Positions 36,125-43,665 of a DNA stretch of 64,000 nucleotides are shown here, piece after piece. Made by a program: the position numbers and the translations under genes. This DNA comes from JAICQM01 sp963781555 (GTDB lineage Bacteria; Chloroflexota; Limnocylindria; QHBO01), in assembly GCA_963781555.1 (NCBI GenBank), contig CAWAGB010000001.1, forward strand, positions 62,001 through 126,000. The letters run 5' to 3'. Under the pieces are notes generated by a model that was not told where the DNA came from, did no database searches, and saw only the letters and a list, made by a program, of their open reading frames with translations. Each line of letters begins with the position of its first letter. Within the stretch, counting starts at the first letter, position 1.

Positions 36125-37579
36125 GTGACCGATCGCCTCCGCGCCATCTTCGCCTTCCTGCCGGTCGGCCTCGACCGGGTGGTCCATGTCGCGGTGCCCG
36201 GGCTTCGCGAGCGGAGCGTGGCCGTGCCGGTCGCGCTCGGCCTGCTCCTGCTCGCGGCCATCCCGTTCTTCATGGCCGGCTTCAGCCTCGTCACCACGCG
36301 CACCATCCCAAGCGAGGTCATCGACCGCCAGGTCGGCGGTTTGACCATGCTCGAGGTCGTCGGGCAGGCGTACGACACCGGCCTGCCCGCGGGGACCGAT
36401 ACGCAGGGCCGGGCCCTGCGCTGGCTGGCGGTGCGCGACGATCCGACGCAGCGCGGCATGTTCATGATCCGCACCCCGGCCCCCACGGATGCGCTTCGCA
36501 CTCGCAACGTGACGGCCCGGGTCACCGTCGACCCGTCGCTCATCGCCTCGATCGACGGCGCGCTCACCGAGCGAGGCTCGACGTCAATGCCCAGCGCGCT
36601 CGCGGGCCGCTACCTCGTCGAGGAGCCCGGTGCTGCGGACGCTCGCGACCTGTCCGACCCCGACAAGCTGCCCGAAACACCGCAGGGGACGGTCGTCCGG
36701 GTCAGGCTGCAGCTCGATGGCGTGGGGATCGCCACCTGCACCATCGAGGTGTCATGCGACGCGCGCAGCGTCGCGGGCGGGTCAGCCACCTGGATCCAGC
36801 TCGCCACGGTCGCCGGGACCAATGTCCGTCTCTTCGTCGCGACGGCATATCCCCCCACGGCGATCCCGGTCGACCTGGTCGGCACGCAGGTGCTCGATCA
36901 ACCCGCGGTCCGGGAGCTCGCCGCCAGGCCGGCTGCCGAAGCGCTGCTTGGCTGGGGGCGCGTCTTCGACATCGCCCTGCTCGACCACGACCCCGAGCTG
37001 CCGATCGACCGATCGTGGCTCGCGATCGGGCTGCTCGTCGTCAGCGGCCTCGCCCTCCTCCTGGCGCGCCGCCGGGCGTATCCCGCCTTCCTCCACGAAT
37101 CGCGGCCCGCGGGTTGGTCGGCGCGGGCTACGACTGGCGCGGTCGCGAGAGCCAGCGGCCGGATCACCCTCCCGAGCGGCCAGCCGCTCCTCGTGCATCA
37201 TGCCGCGGCGCAGGTCGAGCCGGCGGCCGGCGGCCGTCCGGCAGCGGTCGTGATCGACCTCCCGCAAGGAAGCCAGCGCCTCGAGGTTCCCCAGGCCGCG
37301 ACCGGGGCGCGCGGCATGGAGGCCGGACGACTCGCCTGGGTCACCGAGTCGCGACCCGCGCTGTGGCTGCACTGGTACCAGACCGAGCTGCAGCTTGCCT
37401 TCATCGGCCGCGCCGACCGGGACCGGGCAGCCGGGCTGCTGGCCGGCATCACCGCGCCGCCGCCACCGCGCGCCGCTCCCCCGCCGCCCGCACCACCACC
37501 GCGTCGGACGGCCACGCCTGGGCCGGAAGACGATGCCCCACCCGAGTGGCGGCGTCCGCGTCCGCGTGGTGCTCGCTGA
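36125..37579 (+). CDS. Hypothetical membrane protein with proline-rich tail
   Basis: A 484-residue protein with two clear membrane helices, one near the N-terminus (VALGLLLLAAIPFFMAGFSL, about 36-58) and one near residue 305 (WLAIGLLVVSGLALLLARRR). The segment between them (about 245 residues) should be outside the cell and has one Cys pair (IATCTIEVSCDA). The cytoplasmic C-terminal part has a beta-rich domain followed by a Pro-rich tail (PPPPRAAPPPPAPPPRR). I recognise no family. The GTG start is the first in frame after the divergent promoter region; its exact position is uncertain. Confidence 0.6.
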   Translation: MTDRLRAIFAFLPVGLDRVVHVAVPGLRERSVAVPVALGLLLLAAIPFFMAGFSLVTTRTIPSEVIDRQVGGLTMLEVVGQAYDTGLPAGTDTQGRALRWLAVRDDPTQRGMFMIRTPAPTDALRTRNVTARVTVDPSLIASIDGALTERGSTSMPSALAGRYLVEEPGAADARDLSDPDKLPETPQGTVVRVRLQLDGVGIATCTIEVSCDARSVAGGSATWIQLATVAGTNVRLFVATAYPPTAIPVDLVGTQVLDQPAVRELAARPAAEALLGWGRVFDIALLDHDPELPIDRSWLAIGLLVVSGLALLLARRRAYPAFLHESRPAGWSARATTGAVARASGRITLPSGQPLLVHHAAAQVEPAAGGRPAAVVIDLPQGSQRLEVPQAATGARGMEAGRLAWVTESRPALWLHWYQTELQLAFIGRADRDRAAGLLAGITAPPPPRAAPPPPAPPPRRTATPGPEDDAPPEWRRPRPRGAR

Positions 37580-37582
37580 GCG

Positions 37583-38938
37583 TCAGGTCAGGGCGGCGAT
37601 CACCAGCGCGACCGCATACCCGGCGAGCAGCAGCCCGCCGACCACGAGGTTGAGGTTCACGTTCTGGCCCATCACCGCCATGAGGGTGTACGGGCTGTCG
37701 TAGTGGGCCCGGATGCCGCGGTGGATGCGCAGCGCCATGGGAATCGCCGCGAGCGCCGCGAGCGTCGGCCAGGGCAGCACGCCGACGGCGACGCCGGCGA
37801 CGATCACCGCGAAGGCGAGCAGTGCTCCGCCCAGGTACCCGGCCTGGACCGTGGCCGCGCGGAGCCGCACCGGGAGCGTCCGCTTTCCGGCCGAGGCGTC
37901 GCCCGCCCGATCCGGGATCTCGTTGACGTATAGGATCAGCGCCACGAGGATGCCGACCGGGATCGACGCCACCAGCGGCTCCCAGGCGAGACGTCCGGTC
38001 TGCACCACGTAGGCGCCGAGCAGCATGATCGGGCCGAAGCCGAGGAAGACGGCGATCTCTCCGAGGCCGCGATATACCAGCTTGAGCGGCGGCATGGTGT
38101 AGGCCAGGCCGACCACGATCCCGGCGATGCCGATCCAGAGCAGGATGAGCGAGCCGGTGATCCAGACGAGCAGCAGGCCGATCATGGCGGCGACCCCGAA
38201 GAGCGCCGCCGACAGCGCCACGAGCTGCCGGATGGTGAGCAGCCCGTAGACCGCGACCCGCGAGCCGCCGGAGAACTGGGTGGGGTTGACGTTCGCGTCA
38301 TCCGCGCCGGAAAGCGTATCGAAGACGTCGTTGCTGACGTTGATACCCAGGTGCGCGAAGAAGGCACCGATGAGCGTCAACAGGGCCGTCCACCACGTGA
38401 ACGCACCGTCGCTGGCGGCAACGGCGGTGCCGAGCAGCACCGGCACGGCGGTCGCCGAGATGAACGGCAGCCGCGTCGTGCGCAGGAAGAGCCAGAATCG
38501 GTCGAGGCGGGGCTTGACCTCGCGACCCTGCTCCACCGAGAGCTGCGCGAGGTAGCGGCGCGACTGCGGCACCGATCGCTCCGAGTACTCGAAAAACGGC
38601 ATCTCGGCCTCGTCCCAGCCCCACGCCCGGTCGGGCGTGTAGCGCAGCTGCCCGCCCTCGACGGGAGCAACGGTGCCCCACAGTTGGAGGTAGCGCCGCT
38701 CGTCATAGCCGATCCCCGGCTGCGGGCGGATGTGGCTGCCGATGACGTTGACCGGGCGATCGGTCGGGACGGCGAGTCCGTCGCCGGCGGGCGCGCGGAG
38801 GGTCAGTGTGCCGGAGGCGGGATCAGCCTCGAACTCCGTCGCGACGCTGATCGGGTAGCCGGCGTCATCGACCCATGCCACCACCACGAACGGGAAGGTG
38901 CCGATCTTTTCGAGATCGGCCGGCGTGACGTGCGGCAT
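37583..38938 (-). CDS. Split-barrel domain fused to UbiA-type prenyltransferase (MenA-like)
   Basis: A 451-residue fusion. Residues about 1-130 look like an FMN-binding split barrel of the pyridoxamine phosphate oxidase superfamily (FPFVVVAWVDDAGYPISVAT and RYLQLWGTVAPVEGGQLRY). Residues about 150-451 are a UbiA prenyltransferase with eight or nine helices, the first Asp motif NVSNDVFDTLSGADDAN and the second NEIPDRAGDASAGKRTL. The second motif and helix layout resemble MenA, which prenylates dihydroxynaphthoate for menaquinone, so that is the likely role. The start shares one base with the stop of the separate split-barrel gene upstream (TGATG). Confidence 0.8.
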   Translation of the reverse strand: MPHVTPADLEKIGTFPFVVVAWVDDAGYPISVATEFEADPASGTLTLRAPAGDGLAVPTDRPVNVIGSHIRPQPGIGYDERRYLQLWGTVAPVEGGQLRYTPDRAWGWDEAEMPFFEYSERSVPQSRRYLAQLSVEQGREVKPRLDRFWLFLRTTRLPFISATAVPVLLGTAVAASDGAFTWWTALLTLIGAFFAHLGINVSNDVFDTLSGADDANVNPTQFSGGSRVAVYGLLTIRQLVALSAALFGVAAMIGLLLVWITGSLILLWIGIAGIVVGLAYTMPPLKLVYRGLGEIAVFLGFGPIMLLGAYVVQTGRLAWEPLVASIPVGILVALILYVNEIPDRAGDASAGKRTLPVRLRAATVQAGYLGGALLAFAVIVAGVAVGVLPWPTLAALAAIPMALRIHRGIRAHYDSPYTLMAVMGQNVNLNLVVGGLLLAGYAVALVIAALT

Positions 38939-39426
38939 CAGGCGGCCGCCGATCGCTGTGCGCCGCTCACTTCGGGCGCGCGCTGCGTGTCGCCGTCCGG
39001 CCACAGCAGGCAGCGTTCGGGGGTGATCTCGATCACCGCCCGCTCGAAGAAGAGCGGGAGCGCAACCCGCGCCTTGAGGAAGTCGTTGATCGCCGGCTCC
39101 TTGGCCTTCCACAGGTCCAGGATCAGGCGCTCCCAGTCGGTGTGCGGGTCGTCCCCGACCACGCGGGCGGTGCCCTGGATCGTCGCGCGGCCCGCAACGC
39201 CCTTCATGGCGATCGGGTCGCTGAGCGACAGCGAGACCTTCGGGTTGGCCTTGATGTGCTCGAGCTTCTTGCTGAACAGGGTCGACGAGTGCAGGTAGAT
39301 GCGCTCGCCGTCGTAGAGGGGAATCAGCGGGTGGCTGATCGGGCGGCCGTCGCGGCCGATGACGGTCAGCTCCCCGACGAGGGCGACCTCGAGCAGTCGC
39401 TCGGCGCCCTCCGGCATCCATCCCAT
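38938..39426 (-). CDS. Pyridoxamine 5'-phosphate oxidase-like split-barrel protein
   Basis: A 162-residue protein. ELTVIGRDGRPISHPLIPLY and IYLHSSTLFSKKLEHIKANP followed by KVSLSLSDP are hallmark strands of the split-barrel FMN- or F420-binding family. It is probably an F420- or flavin-dependent reductase or a heme-like ligand binder; the substrate is unknown. AGGA lies 4 nt before ATG 39426. It is the first gene of a unit with the split-barrel/UbiA fusion, so a quinone-related or F420-related role is possible. Confidence 0.8.
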   Translation of the reverse strand: MGWMPEGAERLLEVALVGELTVIGRDGRPISHPLIPLYDGERIYLHSSTLFSKKLEHIKANPKVSLSLSDPIAMKGVAGRATIQGTARVVGDDPHTDWERLILDLWKAKEPAINDFLKARVALPLFFERAVIEITPERCLLWPDGDTQRAPEVSGAQRSAAA

Positions 39427-39467
39427 GGGTCCTGGTTTCTCCGGTGCGTCGTGAAATCGGCTACCGA

Positions 39468-39473
39468 ATACTA
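39468..39473 (-). promoter_or_regulatory. -10 element TAGTAT of the split-barrel/UbiA operon
   Basis: TAGTAT on the minus strand would give a leader of about 35 nt before ATG 39426. It directly abuts the palindrome at 39474-39488, which therefore occupies the spacer between -10 and -35. Confidence 0.45.
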
Positions 39474-39488
39474 GCACATTTAATGTGC
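39474..39488. promoter_or_regulatory. Candidate operator palindrome in divergent promoter
   Basis: GCACATT and AATGTGC are perfect 7-bp inverted arms around a single central base in an A+T-rich patch between the split-barrel operon (minus) and corA (plus). It lies against the -10 of the minus-strand operon and about 30 bp upstream of the corA -10, so a bound dimeric regulator could affect both. No known operator consensus is claimed. Confidence 0.45.
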
Positions 39489-39516
39489 CGCTTCCGGCTC
39501 GCCAACTGAGGGCGCG

Positions 39517-39522
39517 TACACT
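39517..39522 (+). promoter_or_regulatory. -10 element TACACT, leaderless type (corA)
   Basis: TACACT lies 7 nt before the corA ATG at 39530. TTCCGG at 39492-39497 is a poor -35 candidate with 19-bp spacing. Confidence 0.5.
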
Positions 39523-39529
39523 CGCGCAG

Positions 39530-40522
39530 ATGGTTGCCGCAGCCCACTGCCTGGTACGCGTCTCCGGCGAGGCGCCCCGCACGCTCCAGCCCGAGGAGCT
39601 GTCGAAGATCGACCTGCTGCGCGCCAAGGCGAACACCCTCGTCTGGCTCGACCTGCTCGACCCCGGCGCCGCCGAGCTCGAGCTGCTGCGCGAGGAGTTC
39701 GGGATCCACGCGCTCGCGGAGGAGGACCTGCGCAGGCGCAACCAGCGTCCCAAGCTGGACACCTACGACGATCACCAGGTCGCCGTGGTCTATGAGCTGC
39801 TGCCACGCTCGGGCGACGCCGATGCCGCGGCGGAGCTGGGCGAGCTTCACGTGTTCATCGGTTCGACCTGGATGGTGAGCGTCCACTGGGCCGACTCCCC
39901 GACGATCGTCGAGACGCGGCGACGGTTCGAGGCCCGACCCGACGCGGCGGGCAAGTCGGCCGGCTCGCTGCTGTACACCCTGCTGGACGCGGCCGTCGAC
40001 GGCTATTTCCCTGCCCTGGATGCGCTGAGCGACCGGATCGACGCGCTGGAGGACCGCATCGTGTCCGGCGTGCAGGATCGGGAGACGCTGCGCACCGTGC
40101 TGCGCGTGAAGCGCGAGCTGCTGGAGCTGCGTCGCGTCCTGGCCCCGATGCGCGACGTCGCGAATGCGTTCCTGCGTCGCGACAACCGGACCGTGGACGA
40201 CGCGGCGCTCCCGTACTACGCCGACCTGTACGACCACATCGTGCGCATCCTCGACCAGCTCGACCTGCTGCGCGACCTCGTGGCGGCTGCGCTCGACGCA
40301 AACCTGAGCGTGACCAGCAACAACCTCAACGCGGTGATGAAGCGCCTCACCGCGGTGACCGTGATCCTCATCCTGCCGACCATCATCTCGGGCATCTACG
40401 GCATGAACTTCGTCCACATGCCGGAGCTCGACTGGGCGCTCGGCTACCCGCTGGCGATCGGCATCATGGCCGCCCTGATGGCGGGCGCATTCGTCTACTT
40501 CCGCGCCCACGACTGGTTTTAA
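39530..40522 (+). CDS. corA: CorA-family magnesium/cobalt channel
   Basis: A 330-residue protein: a long cytoplasmic alpha/beta N-terminal domain, a helical stalk (ALEDRIVSGVQDRETLRTVL), and two C-terminal membrane helices. The family signature YGMN follows the first helix (LILPTIISGIYGMNFVHMP), and the second helix (LAIGIMAALMAGAFVYF) ends with a basic or aromatic tail. Function is Mg2+ (or Co2+/Ni2+) uptake as a pentamer. ATG 39530 is supported by TACACT 7 nt upstream; GTG 39485 lies inside the palindrome and is unlikely to be used. Confidence 0.92.
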   Translation: MVAAAHCLVRVSGEAPRTLQPEELSKIDLLRAKANTLVWLDLLDPGAAELELLREEFGIHALAEEDLRRRNQRPKLDTYDDHQVAVVYELLPRSGDADAAAELGELHVFIGSTWMVSVHWADSPTIVETRRRFEARPDAAGKSAGSLLYTLLDAAVDGYFPALDALSDRIDALEDRIVSGVQDRETLRTVLRVKRELLELRRVLAPMRDVANAFLRRDNRTVDDAALPYYADLYDHIVRILDQLDLLRDLVAAALDANLSVTSNNLNAVMKRLTAVTVILILPTIISGIYGMNFVHMPELDWALGYPLAIGIMAALMAGAFVYFRAHDWF

Positions 40523-40557
40523 ACCGATCGGGTACGCGCCATGCAGGTGCGTGGCCC

Positions 40558-40731
40558 ATGACGATTCCGAACACCCCGCCCGATACCGAGATCGATCCCG
40601 ATCGCCAGCCCAGCCCCGACCTCCCGCCGGGAAGCCCCGGCACCGACGACGTGCCTGGCCCGCCGCCCACCGACCCGTCGCAGGGTGAGCCGGGGTTGCG
40701 CGCTCCGGGAGCCGACGACCCGACGATGTAG
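40558..40731 (+). CDS. Short acidic, proline-rich frame
   Basis: A 57-residue frame from ATG 40558 to TAG 40731 starting MTIPNTPPDTEIDPDRQ and ending APGADDPTM. The composition is almost entirely Pro, Asp, Gly and Glu and closely recalls the 70-residue protein at 15969-16181. It lies between corA and the ABC exporter promoter. No ribosome site of note is seen, and coding status rests on the absence of another explanation and the resemblance to the other frame. Confidence 0.35.
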   Translation: MTIPNTPPDTEIDPDRQPSPDLPPGSPGTDDVPGPPPTDPSQGEPGLRAPGADDPTM

Positions 40732-40756
40732 GGGGCTCTCCGGCGGCGCAACTCTC

Positions 40757-40786
40757 TTGACCTCAAGACACCTGCGCCGATAGAAT
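40757..40786 (+). promoter_or_regulatory. Sigma-70-like promoter of the ABC exporter operon
   Basis: TTGACC (40757-40762) and TAGAAT (40781-40786) are separated by 18 bp, the best -35/-10 pair in the window. The ATG at 40797 is 10 nt after the -10, so the leader would be only a few bases. ATG 40785 overlaps the -10 and cannot be on the transcript. Confidence 0.65.
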
Positions 40787-40796
40787 GGCGGCGCCG

Positions 40797-41863
40797 ATGA
40801 CGATGACCGAACCCCGCCCCGCCATGCCTGCCGCACCCCACGCCGACGCCGGCGGCCATGCCATCGAGGCGATCGACCTGGTCCGAACCTATCGCACCCA
40901 CACCGGCGTCCTGCGCCGGCGCCGCCTCGACGTGCCTGCCGTGCGGGGCATCAGCTTCCACGTCCGCCCGGCGAGCTGTTCGGCCTGCTGGGACCCAACG
41001 GGGCGGGCAAGACGACCACCATCAAGATGCTGATCACCCTCCTGCTGCCGACGAGCGGCTCGGCATCGGTGATGGGCCACGATGTGGTGAGGGAGACGAC
41101 CGAGGTGCGGCGCCGCATCGGCTACGTCTTCGGCGGCGACCGTGGCCTGTACGACCGCGTCAGCGCGCTCGACAACCTGCGCTACTTCGCGGAGCTGTAC
41201 GGGGTCGACCCGGCGGTGCAGAAGACGCGGATCGGCGCCCTGATCGAGATGGTCGGCCTCACCGGGCGCGAGAAGGAGAAGGTCGAGGGCTTCAGCCGCG
41301 GCATGCGCCAGCGCCTCCACATCGCGCGTGGCCTGCTCCACGACCCGGAGGTTGTGTTCCTGGACGAGCCGAGCATCGGGCTCGACCCGGTCGGCGCGCG
41401 CGAGCTGCGTCAGACGGTCCAATCGCTGGTGGATGCCGGCAAGACGGTGCTGCTCACCACCCATTACATGTTCGAGGCCGATGCCCTCTGCGACCGCATC
41501 GCGGTCATCAATGCCGGACGCATCGTCGCGCTCGGCACCGGCGCCGACCTGAAGGGCGCCATCGCCAACCGCACCATCGTCGAGATCGAGACCTTTGGCG
41601 TGACCGATGACGCGCTCGCGCGCCTGCGCGCTGACGACGATGTCTCTGCGCTCAACGTCGAGGAGCGCGACCAGAGCCAGATCCTGCTCGTGCAGAGCGA
41701 GCACGGCACGCAGATCACGCAGCGCCTGCTCTCCCTGCTCGGCGACACCCGGGTCGGCAAGGTCATCGCGCGCGAGCCAACCCTGGAGGACGCCTACGTG
41801 CACCTCATCGCCACCACCGGCGACGACGAGGCCCGCTCGGCCCGGGCGGCATCGGTCCAGTGA
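40797..41863 (+). CDS. ABC exporter ATPase, frameshifted near 40970
   Basis: A DrrA/NatA-like ATPase. From ATG 40797 the N-terminus reads HAIEAIDLVRTYRTHTGVLR and AVRGISFHVRP, then loses frame. In another frame the gene resumes with the phosphate loop LLGPNGAGKTTTIKML, the signature GFSRGMRQRLHIARGLLHDP, Walker B VVFLDEPSIGLDP and H-loop LLTTHYMFEAD. Adding one base (a G in the CCCGG stretch at 40969-40972) restores a normal 355-residue protein. A sequencing deletion is the simplest explanation. GTGA overlaps the first permease gene. Confidence 0.85.
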
Positions 41864-42648
41864 GCGCCTCGCGCGTCTTCCGCCTCGTCTGGTTCGTCAC
41901 CTGGTTCAACGTGCGAATGCTGCTGGCCAGCGAGTTCTTCATCCTCACCACGTTCATCACGCCACTGATCTTCGCGACACTCGCCTTCTTCCTGTTCCAG
42001 TCAGGCGGCGGCACGGCTGGCCAGACGCTGCTGTACGTGGCGCTCGGCGCCGGGATGATGGGCGTCTGGAGCACCACCCTCTTCGGCTGCGGGGGCGCAA
42101 TCGCCTGGCAGCGCTGGGAGGGCACCCTGGAGCTGCTCGTCAGCGCACCGTCGCGCTACGACTTCATCCTGGTCGGCCAGACCTTCGGCGCGGTGGTGCT
42201 CGGCTTCTACGGCATCGGGGCCACCCTGCTGTGGGGGGTCGTCGTCTTCGGCATGCCCATCGACGCCACCTTCCCGTTCCTGCTGCCGCTGTCGCTGGCC
42301 GCGGCGATCATCTCGCTCGGCTCGCTGGGCATGCTGATCGCCACCACCTTCGTCCTCTACCGTCACGCCAACGCGCTCGGCAACCTGCTCGAGTACCCGA
42401 TCTGGCTGATCACCGGCCTGCTGGTGCCGATCGCGACCCTGCCGTGGTGGATCAGGCCGCTCAGCTACCTGCTGGCGCCCACCTGGGGGATGCAGGCCAT
42501 CCGCGGCGCGACCCTGGACGCCAGCCCGCCGTGGTTCGCCATCGGCATGTGCTTCCTGCTGGCGATCCTCTACTACGTCGCCGCGCGCTACACCCTCGTC
42601 TTCGTCCTCGACAAGGCGCGCCGCGACGCGACCCTCTCGCTCCAGTGA
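41860..42648 (+). CDS. ABC-2 exporter permease 1
   Basis: A 262-residue protein with six membrane segments and an ABC-2 fold: VWFVTWFNVRMLLASEFFIL at the N-terminus, AWQRWEGTLELLVSAPSRYD as the coupling region, and a late loop with APTWGMQAIRGATL. The GTG start overlaps the ATPase stop, and its stop overlaps the next permease start, so the ATPase and two different permeases are made as one unit. Two permeases suggest a heterodimeric membrane part. Substrate unknown; drug or polysaccharide precursor export is typical for the family. Confidence 0.88.
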   Translation: MSASRVFRLVWFVTWFNVRMLLASEFFILTTFITPLIFATLAFFLFQSGGGTAGQTLLYVALGAGMMGVWSTTLFGCGGAIAWQRWEGTLELLVSAPSRYDFILVGQTFGAVVLGFYGIGATLLWGVVVFGMPIDATFPFLLPLSLAAAIISLGSLGMLIATTFVLYRHANALGNLLEYPIWLITGLLVPIATLPWWIRPLSYLLAPTWGMQAIRGATLDASPPWFAIGMCFLLAILYYVAARYTLVFVLDKARRDATLSLQ

Positions 42649-43484
42649 CCGCCATCGCGGTTCCGGCGCGCGGTCCGCGAGCGGACGCCTCAGGCTGGCG
42701 GTCGGCGTGGAGGGTCTTCTGGTACGGCGGTCTGATGAGCTATGGGATGCTCTTCAACTGGGCGCGCCCGTCGATCTACATCCCGACCCTCATCGGCGGG
42801 CCGACCTTCCAGCTCCTCTTCTTCGCCGCGCTGGGGTCGTATGCCACGGACCGATCACCCGCCTATTTCGCCATCGGCAACGCGGTGCAGGTATCCGCCC
42901 TGGCCGGCGTGTTCGGGATGACCATGGCCATTGCCAATGAGCGATGGTTCGGAACGCTGCCGGCCATCCTGGCGACGCCAGCGAACCGGGTGGCCCTGTT
43001 TGCCGGCCGCTTCATCCCGTTCGTCTTCAACGGTCTGCTGGTGTCGCTCTACGCGTTCGGGGTCGGCGTCCTCTTCCTGGGCGTGCGCCTCGCCCCGGGC
43101 TCGATCCTGGTCGCCGCCCTGGGATTGCTGGCCACGGTCTTCAGCTGCACCGCGATCGGCGCACTGCAGGGCGCGATCTCCTTGCGCCTGCGTGACGGCC
43201 TGTTCGGCGCGAACCTCATCATGATGGCCATCCTCCTGTTCTGCGGCGTCAACATCCCCCTCGCCGAGCTCCCCGGGTGGATGCAGGTGATCGGCCACCT
43301 GCTGCCGTTCACTCACGGCCTCGAGGCGGTTCGCCAGGCAGCCGACGGGGCCGGCCTGGCGGAGGTGGGTGGGCTCATCGGGCTCGAGGCGTTCATCGGG
43401 GTGGCGTACGCCGTCCTCGCCTTCGCGCTGTTCAGCTACCTCGAGCGATCCGCTCGCGAGAACGCCACCCTCGACGTCCGATAG
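42645..43484 (+). CDS. ABC-2 exporter permease 2
   Basis: A 279-residue protein with six membrane segments. It shares the ABC-2 layout with permease 1 but little sequence: NWARPSIYIPTLIGGPTFQL early, NERWFGTLPAILATPANRVA as the coupling region, and GHLLPFTHGLEAVRQAADG near the end. GTG 42645 overlaps the previous stop by GTGA. Last gene of the exporter operon. The downstream 181-bp gap holds a perfect 14-bp palindrome and the promoter of the secreted nuclease. Confidence 0.88.
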   Translation: MTAIAVPARGPRADASGWRSAWRVFWYGGLMSYGMLFNWARPSIYIPTLIGGPTFQLLFFAALGSYATDRSPAYFAIGNAVQVSALAGVFGMTMAIANERWFGTLPAILATPANRVALFAGRFIPFVFNGLLVSLYAFGVGVLFLGVRLAPGSILVAALGLLATVFSCTAIGALQGAISLRLRDGLFGANLIMMAILLFCGVNIPLAELPGWMQVIGHLLPFTHGLEAVRQAADGAGLAEVGGLIGLEAFIGVAYAVLAFALFSYLERSARENATLDVR

Positions 43485-43497
43485 GTCGCCCGACCGG

Positions 43498-43511
43498 CAT
43501 CGGTACCGATG
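43498..43511. repeat. Perfect 14-bp palindrome made of two ACCGATG heptamers
   Basis: CATCGGTACCGATG is the overrepresented heptamer and its reverse complement placed back to back, 14 bp past the exporter stop and well before the nuclease promoter. It is the only place in the window where two copies abut in this way. Confidence 0.6.
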
Positions 43512-43587
43512 TCGGCCCGCCGTCAGTTATGTGCCCTGGCGCAACGAACCATGACCCGTTTCTGGGTGCGCTGACGCCGTTCTGCGC

Positions 43588-43593
43588 TACGGT
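43588..43593 (+). promoter_or_regulatory. -10 element TACGGT before the secreted nuclease
   Basis: TACGGT would give a leader of about 65 nt to the ATG at 43666. GAGGA lies 13 nt before that ATG. No good -35 is seen. Confidence 0.3.
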
Positions 43594-43665
43594 TTGGGCA
43601 CCATCTTTCGCCGGCGGAGCCATCCGTCGCAGGTGCCCAAACGCCTCACGAGGACCCACGCCCCG

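Noticed and set aside
40515..40525. GGTTTTAAACC palindrome at the end of corA
   Set aside because: Only 5-bp arms, includes the stop codon, and is too short and A+T-rich to act as a terminator; probably chance.
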